A stretch of DNA of 64,000 nucleotides from Pseudomonadota bacterium (GCA_023423935.1 JAFAEQ010000053.1:31172-95171); one strand, 5' to 3'. Shown: positions 17,409 through 26,249, counted from the first letter of the stretch. Numbers and translations are program-made. Notes: generated by a model not told the origin, from the sequence alone.

Positions 17409-20150
17409 CTACCAGCGCACAGTGAACTGCGCACTAACGAACCGGCCGCGAGGACTCGCGTTAGCCCCGTCGTAATACAATCCCATCGAACTCGCAACAA
17501 ATGGCGGATCACGATCAAGCAAGTTGAACGCGCTAACCCGTAACGACGAGGCTCCATCCTCAGTCAGGGACCACAAACGACCCAGGTCGTACTCAACGGT
17601 CAGGTCCAGCGTCGTCCACGAAGCCACTCGTGTGCGCGGTGTCGCGCCCAACCATGCTTGCGACCGCGTGTCACGGTAGTTATCCAGGTAGTTCACGGTC
17701 GCAATCGCATTCAGGCCGTTGCGGCTGAACGAAACACTGTTCCTCAAGCGCAGGTCCACTGGATTCCAGACCTTGTTCATCTCGTTGGTTTCTGGTGCGG
17801 TCGGAACTAGCTGCTGGCGATTCTCCAGAAGATATGACCCGCTTAAGCTCACTCCCCATTCCCCAATAGAACTTGGCAGACGATAGCTCGCCGAGAAGTC
17901 CACGCCGCTCATGTGTGTTCCCGCTAGATTTCGCAGCCGACCATCTACCACTGCGATCACCTGATTCAGGTTGTCATCAGTGAAGTCGCACGTAGTCCGC
18001 GATGCAAGATCCTGACAGCTTGTGATCACTGCACTAGCGAACAGCTGATCGACATACGAACGGTCGGGATCTCGCATCACAGCGATCCCGTCATACATCG
18101 GGAACATCAGGACTTCGTCCGAACTGAATCCCGTTGGGAATGGCCGGGTAATCCGGTCGTCATAGTCGATAGTGAAGTACGTTGTTGAGAGCGACAGCTC
18201 CGGCAGGGATGGCGGAGAAAAATCAAACCCTACGGTCCAGTTGCTCGACTCCTCAGGCTTCAGGTTGGGACCATTCCCCTCCAAGTACACACCGCTCGCC
18301 ATCCCCGACGGCGTTCTGAAGTAATCCAGATACAGATTCGTATACGACAATCCTGCATTGAGCTGTGTAAGTAACGGCGCCTTAAAAGATGTGCCCCACG
18401 TACCGCGTAGGTTCAGTCCAGCTATTGGCGCCCAGGCGAGACCGATTTTTGGATTGAACGTACTCCCGAAATCGCTGTAGCTCTCATAGCGTGCAGCCAC
18501 ATTGAGTTCGAGCCTTTCAATACCAGGCCTACGATTTTGCTCACTCACCCATGGCACTAGCACTTCAGCGTACGCCGCAGTGAGGTCACGCTTCAGCTCC
18601 ACGGGATAACTCAGATCGACTTGTGCGAAGTCCTCCTTCCGGGCATGTGCTCCAACGGCCAAACGAACATTTCCGCCGGGGGTTGCAGCAACTGAACCAT
18701 CCATGGCCAGATCCATTGCCATCAACCGCATCTCATTGCCCGCCTGTAATGCGCCTCCATCGTAGGCGAACGTTAACTCGGAATCGTTTTTGTCATAGAG
18801 ACCTGTGAGCCGCGCCTGCCAGTCGTGCGCCATATCCATCTTTAGTCCCAGCGTTGCACCTCGCTGGCTGGACTGCGTGGACTGAGTGACGGAAATCCCA
18901 CCCGACACATACCCTGATTCGCTGGCGCGACGGCCGAAAAAGACATCACTTGCGAGCGTGATGCGATCGGACAGACGCTGCTCGATTACGGCGAGACCGC
19001 CGTGGCGCTCTTGCCCCGGGATTAACACTAAATCCCCAAAAGGTCCCTTAGTGTCAACGAACGACCGCTCGTAGGCGGGAAGATCAGAGCGCTCAAAGTA
19101 TTCGTAACTTACAAGTGCGTGGCCGGACTCCCATGAATGGCCGAACATCTGTCCAATCTGGAATTCATCAAGACTTCCCTCGGTCACCGCGCCGTAGGAG
19201 ACGCGTGTCTCAGCACCCTGGAAGTCTTTGCGCAGCACGAGATTTACCACGCCTCCGACGGCGTCTGAGCCGTACAACGCGGAAGCACCGTCAGTGAGAA
19301 CATCCACGCGCTCGATGGCCCCAAGTGGAATCAACGAGAGATCTACGAAAGAGCCGTCACCTGCGGCTGCAATACGACGCCCATTCAGAAGAACGAGAGT
19401 TGCACCGCCCCCTAGCCCTCTCAGATTGACGCCGGAACCGTCGTAGGACGCATACACGCCGCTCGGTGGGCCGCCATTCCAGCCACCCACTGTCGTATCC
19501 GAAATACTGGCAAGGTTCTGCGGAAGGCTTTGTATAAGCTCCTGCGTCGTCGCGTAGCCACTAGCCTCGATGGCTTCGCGATCAAATGTGATGACCGGCG
19601 ATGAGTGGTTCTGCGCCCCCCGGATGTGGGACCCCGTTACCACTACTTCTTCCAGTTCTTTCCTGGCAGGTAGCGACGCATCAGATTTTGCAGATGCGGT
19701 GACTTCCCGTACCGGAGCGCTCTCACTCGATTGGGCAAGCCGCGTTCGCGTGAAGCCGGCCTGCTCCACTGGCTCCTCGTGCCGGGAACCGCGCGACTCG
19801 GAAACGCTGTTCCGCGCTCCGTTGCGTGCTTGATCCAGCGCCATCGTCTTCGGAAGGATGCTGATCGTCTGCTCGTCGATCTCGATGAACATCAGTCCCG
19901 TGCCGCTCAGGATCTCATTCAATGCTTCGATGTGCGTGAGCTCGCCGACGGCGCCTTTCGTGTTTCGGCCGTGGAGATCTTCGGCGACGAAGATGAGTTG
20001 GAGATCGCGTGCTTTTGCGAACTCGCGGAGTGCGGGTTCCAGGCTTTGTGCGGAGATGGAGGTGTGCTTGCGGATGGCTGCATCGGCATTGTCTGCGATG
20101 GCCACACTCGCGAGTGCAAGACACACTGCTGCGGAAATCGTCGTGCGCAT
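17409..20150 (-). CDS. STN-domain TonB-dependent receptor (module 3)
   Basis: A 913-residue receptor. The start at 20150 has GGGGAG six bases upstream and gives a signal peptide (MRTTISAAVCLALASVAIA). The STN domain occupies ~32-100 (LEPALREFAKARDLQLIFVA). The plug starts at ~166 with LEEVVVTGSHIRGAQNHSSP and includes RGLGGGATLVLLNGRRIA and YGSDAVGGVVNLVLRKDF. The barrel ends NASPRGRFVSAQFTVRW. It is clearly closer to the module 1 receptor (shared SSPVI.FDR-AIEASGYATTQEL) than to the module 2 one, suggesting duplication. Upstream are its FecR (113 bp away) and FecI; downstream is the S9 peptidase. Confidence 0.94.
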   Translation of the reverse strand: MRTTISAAVCLALASVAIADNADAAIRKHTSISAQSLEPALREFAKARDLQLIFVAEDLHGRNTKGAVGELTHIEALNEILSGTGLMFIEIDEQTISILPKTMALDQARNGARNSVSESRGSRHEEPVEQAGFTRTRLAQSSESAPVREVTASAKSDASLPARKELEEVVVTGSHIRGAQNHSSPVITFDREAIEASGYATTQELIQSLPQNLASISDTTVGGWNGGPPSGVYASYDGSGVNLRGLGGGATLVLLNGRRIAAAGDGSFVDLSLIPLGAIERVDVLTDGASALYGSDAVGGVVNLVLRKDFQGAETRVSYGAVTEGSLDEFQIGQMFGHSWESGHALVSYEYFERSDLPAYERSFVDTKGPFGDLVLIPGQERHGGLAVIEQRLSDRITLASDVFFGRRASESGYVSGGISVTQSTQSSQRGATLGLKMDMAHDWQARLTGLYDKNDSELTFAYDGGALQAGNEMRLMAMDLAMDGSVAATPGGNVRLAVGAHARKEDFAQVDLSYPVELKRDLTAAYAEVLVPWVSEQNRRPGIERLELNVAARYESYSDFGSTFNPKIGLAWAPIAGLNLRGTWGTSFKAPLLTQLNAGLSYTNLYLDYFRTPSGMASGVYLEGNGPNLKPEESSNWTVGFDFSPPSLPELSLSTTYFTIDYDDRITRPFPTGFSSDEVLMFPMYDGIAVMRDPDRSYVDQLFASAVITSCQDLASRTTCDFTDDNLNQVIAVVDGRLRNLAGTHMSGVDFSASYRLPSSIGEWGVSLSGSYLLENRQQLVPTAPETNEMNKVWNPVDLRLRNSVSFSRNGLNAIATVNYLDNYRDTRSQAWLGATPRTRVASWTTLDLTVEYDLGRLWSLTEDGASSLRVSAFNLLDRDPPFVASSMGLYYDGANASPRGRFVSAQFTVRW

Positions 20151-20263
20151 GAATACTCCCCTAAACTCAGCCAGGCTCATGATGTTTTGCCGCTCGTGTC
20201 GTCGGCGTGTTCTTGATGCTTATGAGCGCGGACAGAATCGAAATGGACACAGGCACTCGGTAT

Positions 20264-21370
20264 TTATTTTCTGTGGATCTCGATTCGTGAATCGGATTCG
20301 ACGACTTCGATGCCGAAGCGCTGCTCGAGGAAGCGGAAGAATACTCTCGGATCGGTGGATGAGAACGAGCCGCTGATGTGATAGCTCGCAAGATCGCTGT
20401 CGTTCAGCACGATCTGTCTTGGGCTGTAACGATTGAGCTCATCGACTGCTTCGTCGAGTCGTGTTGAGTCGAAGACGACCCGGCGCTGCGTCCATGAAGT
20501 GGTGACTTCGATGTCGGCGAGCTTCGGTGACTCGATACTCTGTGGTGTCACGACGACTTGCTGTCCTGCGGCGAGCATGATCGCGCCTGAGGAGTCGAGC
20601 AGTGCGCCAGGGTCTTTGCTTTGTATGTTCGGGCCACTGCCGGACAGGTTCGTGCGGCCTGCTGACTCCGCGGCGGGCATCACGGCCACTTTGCCTTCGA
20701 GCACGGTGATTACGGTGCCTTCACGTTTGCGGTACACATCGAACTCGGTACCGACCGCGCGCACACGCGTGTCACCGCTGTGGACCACGAATGGACGATT
20801 GGGATCCTTCGCCACGCGGAAGATCGCCTGGCCCTCGAGCAGGTGGATCTCTCTTTCCGTGTCGCGCATTGCGACACGGAGCCGGGAGCGTGAGTTCAAC
20901 TCGATCGTCGAGCCATCAGTGAGCGTAACCACGCGTTGCTCGCCCGCCGCGGTTTCGTAGAGCGGCAATCGCTGTTGCCAGGCGAACATTCCCGCAGCGA
21001 GCGAACAGACCAGCGCGACCGCGGCCGCAATTGCGAAACGCGGTGCGCGACGGCGGGTGGATTCGTGAGCTGCAGGCGATGCAGTCGTATCCGCGGTCGC
21101 GGGCGCGCGTAGCGCGACGACGTTGTCTTCGGCGAGTGCGCATGCAATGAGTTGCGCTTCGCTCGCCTGCTCGCGATCTGCAATGCCTTTCGTGCGCTCC
21201 CACGTGGCAGCGACTTGCAGATAGGCGCGAACGTGCTCAGGCGAGCGACGCAGCCAGGCATCGAAATCTGCTCGCGCTCGAACATCGAGCTCGCCATCAC
21301 TGAACTCGACGAACCATTGAGAGGCCTCATCGCGGATCTGCGGATTGCCGAGGGTCTTGAGCTTGGACAT
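20264..21370 (-). CDS. FecR-type anti-sigma factor (module 3)
   Basis: A 368-residue single-pass regulator. A DUF4880-like N-terminus (~12-58, with FDAWLRRSPEHVRAYLQVAA) is followed by a membrane helix at ~112-130 (FAIAAAVALVCSLAAGMFA). The FecR domain at ~138-235 has GEQRVVTLTDGSTIELNSRS, GQAIFRVAKDPNRPFVV and AVGTEFDVYRKREG. The C-terminal STN-like part ends in FFRFLEQRFGIEV. It starts 9 bp after the sigma-factor stop. An insertion of ~30 residues (SAGRTNLSGSGPNIQSKDPG region) lengthens the FecR domain compared with modules 1 and 2. Confidence 0.93.
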   Translation of the reverse strand: MSKLKTLGNPQIRDEASQWFVEFSDGELDVRARADFDAWLRRSPEHVRAYLQVAATWERTKGIADREQASEAQLIACALAEDNVVALRAPATADTTASPAAHESTRRRAPRFAIAAAVALVCSLAAGMFAWQQRLPLYETAAGEQRVVTLTDGSTIELNSRSRLRVAMRDTEREIHLLEGQAIFRVAKDPNRPFVVHSGDTRVRAVGTEFDVYRKREGTVITVLEGKVAVMPAAESAGRTNLSGSGPNIQSKDPGALLDSSGAIMLAAGQQVVVTPQSIESPKLADIEVTTSWTQRRVVFDSTRLDEAVDELNRYSPRQIVLNDSDLASYHISGSFSSTDPRVFFRFLEQRFGIEVVESDSRIEIHRK

Positions 21371-21379
21371 GCAGCGTCC

Positions 21380-21910
21380 TTACCGGTCTTCCAAACGCTG
21401 CTCGCAGTAGCTCAATGCACGTGCGAGGTAACGCTTTGCCATCGTGTACGAGACGCCGAGTCGTACGGCGACTTCCTTGAGTGGGACGCCGTCGCGGCGA
21501 TGCATGACGAGCGTTGCGTATGCCTTCGGCGAGAGCTTCTGCAACTCGCGCCCGAGCTCTTCGAAGCGTTGCTCCATCTCGACCTGCTCAGCCGGATCGC
21601 CATCGGCGATCGCTTCGATCTCTGCGGCGAGATCGGTAATGTCGACCGCCTCGGGAGTCGCCGCGCGCTTCAACGTGTGCTGATGAAGCACGTGACTTGC
21701 GATCGTGTAGAGATACGCCTGCGGATTGCGGATCGATTCGTGATTCTCGATGCGCAAGAGGCGCAAGAAGATTTCCTGCATGAGATCCGGCACATCGGCC
21801 GCGGCATTGCGCAGGCGAACGGCGAGGTAGCGACGCAGGCGTTGACCATGCGTCCCCTCCATCGTCGCGACAAATGCATGCTTCGGATCGCTCGACAAAG
21901 CCGTTCTCAC
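21380..21910 (-). CDS. FecI-type ECF sigma factor (module 3)
   Basis: A 176-residue ECF sigma factor. Sigma-2: ADVPDLMQEIFLRLLRIENH and SIRNPQAYLYTIASHVLHQH. Sigma-4: LQKLSPKAYATLVMHRRDGV and VAVRLGVSYTMAKRYLARAL. It closely resembles the module 1 sigma factor. The frame opens with a GTG at 21910; an in-frame ATG at 21862 would shorten it by 16 residues, and neither has a strong ribosome-binding site. A run of stem-loops begins 28 bp upstream of the GTG and would lie in the 5' leader of the transcript if the promoter is further out. Confidence 0.9.
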   Translation of the reverse strand: MRTALSSDPKHAFVATMEGTHGQRLRRYLAVRLRNAAADVPDLMQEIFLRLLRIENHESIRNPQAYLYTIASHVLHQHTLKRAATPEAVDITDLAAEIEAIADGDPAEQVEMEQRFEELGRELQKLSPKAYATLVMHRRDGVPLKEVAVRLGVSYTMAKRYLARALSYCEQRLEDR

Positions 21911-21937
21911 TCGGGCTCGAAACTTCGCTCATGACAT

Positions 21938-22110
21938 TAGCAGGCTGTTTTCACGAGCCTGCTATTGCCGGGCCACGGATGGCCCGGCGAAATCGTGCGA
22001 GACAATCGCATGATTTCGGGAGCGCTGCGAAAGTCACGCCTTTCGCAAGCGAGGCTGAGAAAGGGCCGGACAACCCTTTTTCAGCACCCTATTAGAGCGT
22101 TGCGAAACGC
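21938..22110. repeat. Run of six consecutive stem-loops upstream of module 3 sigma factor
   Basis: Six hairpins follow almost without spacing. HP1 21938-21964 (TAGCAGGCT/AGCCTGCTA, 9 bp). HP2 21967-21988 (GCCGGGCCA-CGGA-TGGCCCGGC, 9 bp). HP3 21988-22018 (13 bp with one G-T). HP4 22023-22051 (11 bp, one bulge). HP5 22054-22085 (12 bp, one G-T, with a CTTTTTC run). HP6 22097-22110 (GCGTT-GCGA-AACGC). About 150 of 173 bases lie in or between paired arms. It could be a structured 5' leader of the fecI transcript, a small RNA, or a compound REP-type element. Confidence 0.75.
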
Positions 22111-22142
22111 GAAAGGGACACTTGGGGTGGAGGTTTTTCTTG

Positions 22143-22170
22143 GGCTGTAGGCTGTAGGCTGTAGGCTGTA
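22143..22170. repeat. GGCTGTA heptamer repeat, four copies
   Basis: Four perfect head-to-tail GGCTGTA copies, followed by ACCAGAAACGAAGGG. Third locus of the family. Confidence 0.9.
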
Positions 22171-22304
22171 ACCAGAAACGAAGGGATTCCTAGTCAAAAT
22201 CCCGCGACGGTCGCTCGGGGTGAATCGCAATGGCTGGCGAGACGCTTCGCCCTTGGGGAACAGTTTGAGTGCCGTGGGTCAGCTGAGGATGGAGAATTTT
22301 TTTG

Positions 22305-22325
22305 GGCTGTAGGCTGTAGGCTGTA
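22305..22325. repeat. GGCTGTA heptamer repeat, three copies
   Basis: Three perfect GGCTGTA copies followed by GCCAGAGCTGAAAGCCGACC. Fourth locus of the family. Confidence 0.9.
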
Positions 22326-22442
22326 GCCAGAGCTGAAAGCCGACCAATCAAAACCCGTTGCCTTTTAAGCGCTGCGCGTCAGTGACTCGGTACCGAGCGT
22401 CTCGTCACCGAGCCACTCGGTACCGACTCCCCGCGTGGCGTG

Positions 22443-23768
22443 TTATTCCGCCTGAAACTTCATCTGCACCGGAAGTGTCACGTTCTTGGTCGATAACGGA
22501 TAGCCATCGATCGTGACTGTGTTTTGCGTGATCGAGCCGGTGAACGGCGAGCCGTTGATCACGGTGAAGTTCAGGGTGCCGTTTGCATCGCTCGTGAAGT
22601 CACCGGCCAGCTGCAGGAACTGTTCGAGATCGCCGGATAATTTGCTTTCGACCCACACATGGCGCAGCGACCACGTCCCGGCACCGTCGCCATCCCAATC
22701 CCACAGTGACAGTCGACCCGACGTGACGGACTCTGCATTCTCCCAGGACTCGCGCGGCAGATCGTTGTAGGGCAACGCTTTGCCGTTGAGCTCGACGAGA
22801 TCGAAGCGGCACGATTCGCCAGGGCTTGGGGGCGTGCACAGGCCCGACTGGATGCGAATGTTCGCGATGAGCATGACGAGCTCACCTTGCAAGCCGCCGT
22901 ATTCCGTGGAGACGGCGACGCTACTGGGATGAGGTGCACCGGCCGGCGCTGTGTAGATCGCGCTGCGGTCATCCTGGACCGAGACGGAACCGACCTCTGT
23001 GTTGCCTCCCGGCGTTCCATTCACAGACCAGTTCCTGACCAGGTTCGCGATCACCGTGCTCGGCTTGCACTCCGCCACCAGCGGCGTGAGCAGATCGTCG
23101 GCCATCACGCGCTCGCACACCACGACGGACAAGGACACGCTTTCGCCGGGTTTCACCGTGGCTGATTGGGGCGTGAGCTGCGCACCGGTGACGAGCGACC
23201 AGTCACTGAAGTGCTGAGTGCTCACCGAGACGGTGCCTTCGTCGGCATCGAGCTCCAGCGATTCGTGGAGCTCCCAGAATCCGGCGCTGGTCTGACTCGC
23301 GATACGCAGCAATTGCGGCGCGGTACCGAGCACTTGCTCGGAGGTGAAATGAAACGTCAATCGCACAGGCATCGCGAACGTCATGTTCTCCGGTCCGAGC
23401 CGGAAGGCATCGCCGATCTTGCCGTGTGCGTGATTGGAGATCGGCTGAATCGTGAGAGTCTGTTGCGTGGCGAGCGCACCGGCGGGCACTTCAACACGCA
23501 CCGTGCCATCGGCCGATTCGATGACACCGCCTGCAGGACCGATCTCTTTCGAAACGGCATCTTCGAGCGCTGTACCGACAGCAGTGGCGACGGGCTGTCG
23601 CTGCGCGGGCGGTGGCGGCTGCGCGGGCGGGGGTTCCTGTACGGGAGGTGGATTCTGCGGCGGCGGACGATCATCGGAGCTCGAACCGCCGCATCCGGCG
23701 AGAAGCGCGAGCAAACCCGCGACACAGATCGCGCGTGCCCCGCTCATCCTGCCGACGCACCGAAACAT
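22443..23768 (-). CDS. Lipoprotein with proline-rich linker and ZU5-like domain
   Basis: A 441-residue lipoprotein. The start at 23768 is chosen because it gives a lipoprotein signal (GLLALLAGCGG, lipobox L-A-G-C) near the N-terminus. A longer frame extends upstream to 23873 but looks non-coding. After the Cys comes a Pro/Gln-rich linker (RPPPQNPPPVQEPPPAQPPP). Then comes a stretch like the bacterial ZU5-type domain (GPAGGVIESADGTVRVEVPA, GALATQQTLTI), and two likely beta-sandwich regions (KPGESVSLSVVV; EYGGLQGELVMLI). The C-terminal ~130 residues are unfamiliar. It is probably anchored in the outer membrane and exposed. No operon partner is evident. Function unknown. Confidence 0.8.
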   Translation of the reverse strand: MFRCVGRMSGARAICVAGLLALLAGCGGSSSDDRPPPQNPPPVQEPPPAQPPPPAQRQPVATAVGTALEDAVSKEIGPAGGVIESADGTVRVEVPAGALATQQTLTIQPISNHAHGKIGDAFRLGPENMTFAMPVRLTFHFTSEQVLGTAPQLLRIASQTSAGFWELHESLELDADEGTVSVSTQHFSDWSLVTGAQLTPQSATVKPGESVSLSVVVCERVMADDLLTPLVAECKPSTVIANLVRNWSVNGTPGGNTEVGSVSVQDDRSAIYTAPAGAPHPSSVAVSTEYGGLQGELVMLIANIRIQSGLCTPPSPGESCRFDLVELNGKALPYNDLPRESWENAESVTSGRLSLWDWDGDGAGTWSLRHVWVESKLSGDLEQFLQLAGDFTSDANGTLNFTVINGSPFTGSITQNTVTIDGYPLSTKNVTLPVQMKFQAE

Positions 23769-23926
23769 AGGCGCGTTTACTTGCTGGGTATCATCGGATA
23801 CGGCTGTGCGTTCATCGCGACAAGGATGTGCTTCTGCCGCTCTCTCGGAGCGACACGTTCTGCTGCGTGTCATCTGAATCTTGATTGCTCTGCGTGTGGA
23901 TGTTCGAGACGAAGAAGCGCTCAGCG

Positions 23927-24562
23927 CTACTCGTCGTTTGCGACTTGATTGCTGAGCGTGCGAATGCGCTCGGCTAGTGGCTGCACCGCTTTTGCGAAGG
24001 CCTTGCCTTCGGCGCGCAGCTTCAGGATTTCCTTCTCCTTCTCATCGGTCGTCTGACGAATCAGCTTCTTCTGCTCAGGCGTGAGTGACTTCGTTCCTTC
24101 GAGTCTGCGGCGTGCATCGGCAAACGTCTTCAGGACCTCGGCTTCCGGAACGTTCGCGAGGAAACCCCGATACGTTTCGCCGAGCGCCCTCTTCCATGTT
24201 TCTCTGGTGAATCCGGCGGCCGCGATCAGACCGTGACTATCGGCATCCTGCTCGAACCAGTCTTCCGCCACGCCTTCGTCATAGGAGAAGTTGCCGAACT
24301 CGTCCCGAAGCGACTCGAGTAAGCGAACGACCGTGGCCGCTTCTTTCTCCGATAAAGCGAGTACGGAAGTCGGCAGCAGCGCGACACTGAAGCCGAGCAC
24401 AATCGCAAGCGTCCACAGGGGAATGAATGCGTGCCCGGATTCGACAGCCGCGATGGCGGATCGGGGTTCGTCAACACCGCCCTCGGTCGGATTCACGCGA
24501 GTGTCGGACTGAGCGCTGTCGCGCTGATGATCACTTGCACTGGAAAGAACTACGCTCGTCAC
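23927..24562 (-). CDS. Unknown exported or membrane-anchored protein (211 aa)
   Basis: The frame opens with GTG at 24562, which has GGAG six bases upstream. A hydrophobic segment at ~47-70 (PLWTLAIVLGFSVALLPTSV, then LA) is either a late signal sequence or a membrane anchor. Rather unusually, it comes after ~45 polar residues, so the true start may be nearer that segment. The remainder is soluble and charged (LLESLRDEFGNFSYDEGVAE; SLTPEQKKLIRQTTDEKEKE) and likely helical. I do not recognise the family. It is transcribed in the same direction as the lipoprotein at 22443, about 160 bp upstream of it. Confidence 0.65.
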   Translation of the reverse strand: MTSVVLSSASDHQRDSAQSDTRVNPTEGGVDEPRSAIAAVESGHAFIPLWTLAIVLGFSVALLPTSVLALSEKEAATVVRLLESLRDEFGNFSYDEGVAEDWFEQDADSHGLIAAAGFTRETWKRALGETYRGFLANVPEAEVLKTFADARRRLEGTKSLTPEQKKLIRQTTDEKEKEILKLRAEGKAFAKAVQPLAERIRTLSNQVANDE

Positions 24563-24837
24563 CCTGGCTCCCGTTGGACTGTGCGGGCCAGCAGTGCCGG
24601 CCCAAATGATCCAACTAGCATCGCGGACCAGACAGAGCGCGTCTTGGCATCGAGCGAACCGATGTTGCGGCGAACGAACCGCAACTTCTCTCGGAACTAC
24701 TGCGCGATTTGGAAGATGAACTGCGGGGCACGCTCAAACGAGCGAGCGTCACTCAACGCGATTGTCGATGGCGCGGGAGCGTTCCCAAGTGTGTCGAAAG
24801 ATGGAGAGCGCGGACGCGATGCACGCCCCGCCCTTGC

Positions 24838-25794
24838 TCAGCTCAATCGCCTGCGCATCGCTTCTGCACGCACTTCGGAAGGTGTGACGCCGTAGCGGCG
24901 GCGAAACGCGCGATTGAAGTTCGAGAGATCCGTGAAACCGGAGTCGAATGCGATCTCCGCAATGCTCATTGTCGAAGTGCCTGCATCGAGTCGACGAAAC
25001 GCCAGCTCGAGCCGTCTCTCGCGCAGGAACTCGGTGAAGGTCGTCCCTTCACATTCGAACAACTGCTGGATGTAGCGCGGCGTGACGCCCTGGCGAGCGG
25101 CAACGGAGCTGACATTGAGGGAAGGATCCTCGAGACAGTTGAGAATGTCCTTCTTGACGAGCTCGAGCCGCGCCGCGCGGATGCCGCGCAGATTGCGGTC
25201 CGAACCGCCCGCGACGACGCTGTCGAGTACCAAGGCGATCAGATCGTGAACATGGTTCGCCGCGATCTGCCGCGCTTTGTCGCCTTCCGGAGGTGCCTGC
25301 CGCAGCAGATCTGCGTAACCGGCGAACAACGAAGCCCCAGGCGCGCTGCGTGACACGTGATAGAACGGCGCGCGCTCGAGACGCGACACGCGTGCGGCGA
25401 GCTGCTGGTAACCGAGCGATACGACGTCGACAGTCGTGGGGCACGCGTGCCGGACTTCGAAGCACGTTGCTTCGTTGACGAGCACCAGATCGCCGGCTTT
25501 GACTGTGAATGTCTCGCGCCCCTCGACGGACACCTCGTGATCCCCGGAGACGATCGCCAGCGTGTAGTTGTCACGTCCGTCGCTTAGAAGATCGCGCGGA
25601 CGGGTGCCCACGATCGGCGGATAGTGCGCCTTCGCAATACCCACGCGATCCGGCAGGTCGAACACAGAAATATCTATGTGCAGATCGTCCCGCAACGGCA
25701 CGAAGCGCATGCCCGCCCAATGGCGCGCAATGAAGTCGTGCACGAAGGCCATTCGATCCCGCGCGGGAACGTCCTCGGTCGAGACTCTCTGCAT
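24838..25794 (-). CDS. AraC-family transcriptional regulator with AraC-ligand-type N-terminus
   Basis: A 318-residue regulator. The ATG at 25794 is preferred because AGGA lies 5 bases upstream. The N-terminal ~1-180 is a cupin-like ligand-binding part (TFTVKAGDLVLVNEATCFEV). The C-terminal ~215-315 carries the double helix-turn-helix (NVSSVAARQGVTPRYIQQLF, MSIAEIAFDSGFTDLSNFNR) with the family signature F-R-R-R-Y-G-V-T-P-S-E. It is flanked by gaps on both sides, so its target is not indicated by context. The effector is unknown. Confidence 0.88.
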   Translation of the reverse strand: MQRVSTEDVPARDRMAFVHDFIARHWAGMRFVPLRDDLHIDISVFDLPDRVGIAKAHYPPIVGTRPRDLLSDGRDNYTLAIVSGDHEVSVEGRETFTVKAGDLVLVNEATCFEVRHACPTTVDVVSLGYQQLAARVSRLERAPFYHVSRSAPGASLFAGYADLLRQAPPEGDKARQIAANHVHDLIALVLDSVVAGGSDRNLRGIRAARLELVKKDILNCLEDPSLNVSSVAARQGVTPRYIQQLFECEGTTFTEFLRERRLELAFRRLDAGTSTMSIAEIAFDSGFTDLSNFNRAFRRRYGVTPSEVRAEAMRRRLS

Positions 25795-25957
25795 GCTGTC
25801 CTCACATCCCGTCCGACCGCGAAGCCGGACTGCATGCAAGGGTATAGCGTCTCGGCGCTGGACGCGAAGTGCAGATCAGCGGGCCAGCCGTCTCTGCCGT
25901 GACTCCCCTAAGGGGCGAGACCACACGGGCCTGCCTGGACGAGATCCATCACGCGGC

Positions 25958-26110
25958 GGGAGATCAGCGGCCTCCCTGCCGCTGTAGCCCGGCGCGGAAG
26001 TCGCAGCTTCCACGCCTGCCGCCCGCGAGAGGAGGTTGCGAGCGGCAATAGATAAGACGTTTCACAACGGAAAATCCACACCTGGTTTTGGAGTTTTTTT
26101 TCGACCGTCG
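25958..26110. repeat. Hairpin-bearing direct repeat unit, copy 1
   Basis: Starts with CAGCGGC-CTCCCT-GCCGCTG (a 7-bp stem), then GGAAG-TCGCAG-CTTCC. It ends in a looser match around ACACCTGGTTTTGGAG. A 21-base block of the first hairpin is identical in copy 2. Confidence 0.6.
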
Positions 26111-26125
26111 TCGCTGCAGAGCCTT

Positions 26126-26240
26126 AGGTAACCTCTGATCAATTCGCCACTCGCAACCCTAGTTGCTTCGCCCACCGAAGCATTTCAACCAGTTGCAGAC
26201 TTGCGAAGGTCAGGGAAGTCGATAAATCAGAGCTTCCCCA
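26126..26240. mobile_element. MITE-like element with terminal inverted repeats, copy A
   Basis: About 115 bp bounded by AGGTAACCTCTGATCAATTC and, inverted, GGGGAAGCTCTGATTTATC. The inverted orientation of the same sequence, near identical, lies at 45617-45730, and a worn copy at 31831-31938. It encodes nothing. Size, terminal repeats and dispersed copies suggest a non-autonomous derivative of an insertion sequence. Confidence 0.6.
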
Positions 26241-26249
26241 GGTTCATTG

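Larger units (their letters stand above)
22111..22442. other. Gene-free repeat region with two ~150-bp repeat units
   Basis: Holds copies three and four of the heptamer-headed unit found at 14.47-15.0 kb. Heptamer runs lie at 22143-22170 (four) and 22305-22325 (three). The conserved AAAGCCGACCAATCAAAACC segment and the palindrome-rich GGTACCGAGCGTCTCGTCACC stretch (22391-22425) follow. The last unit ends right at the stop of the next gene. No gene is visible. Confidence 0.6.

Noticed and set aside
14268..22442. Lasso-peptide precursor, leader protease or cyclase genes
   Set aside because: I looked in the gaps around modules 2 and 3 for short frames with a leader and Gly1/Asp-Glu core, and for asparagine-synthetase-like or transglutaminase-like genes; none is supportable.
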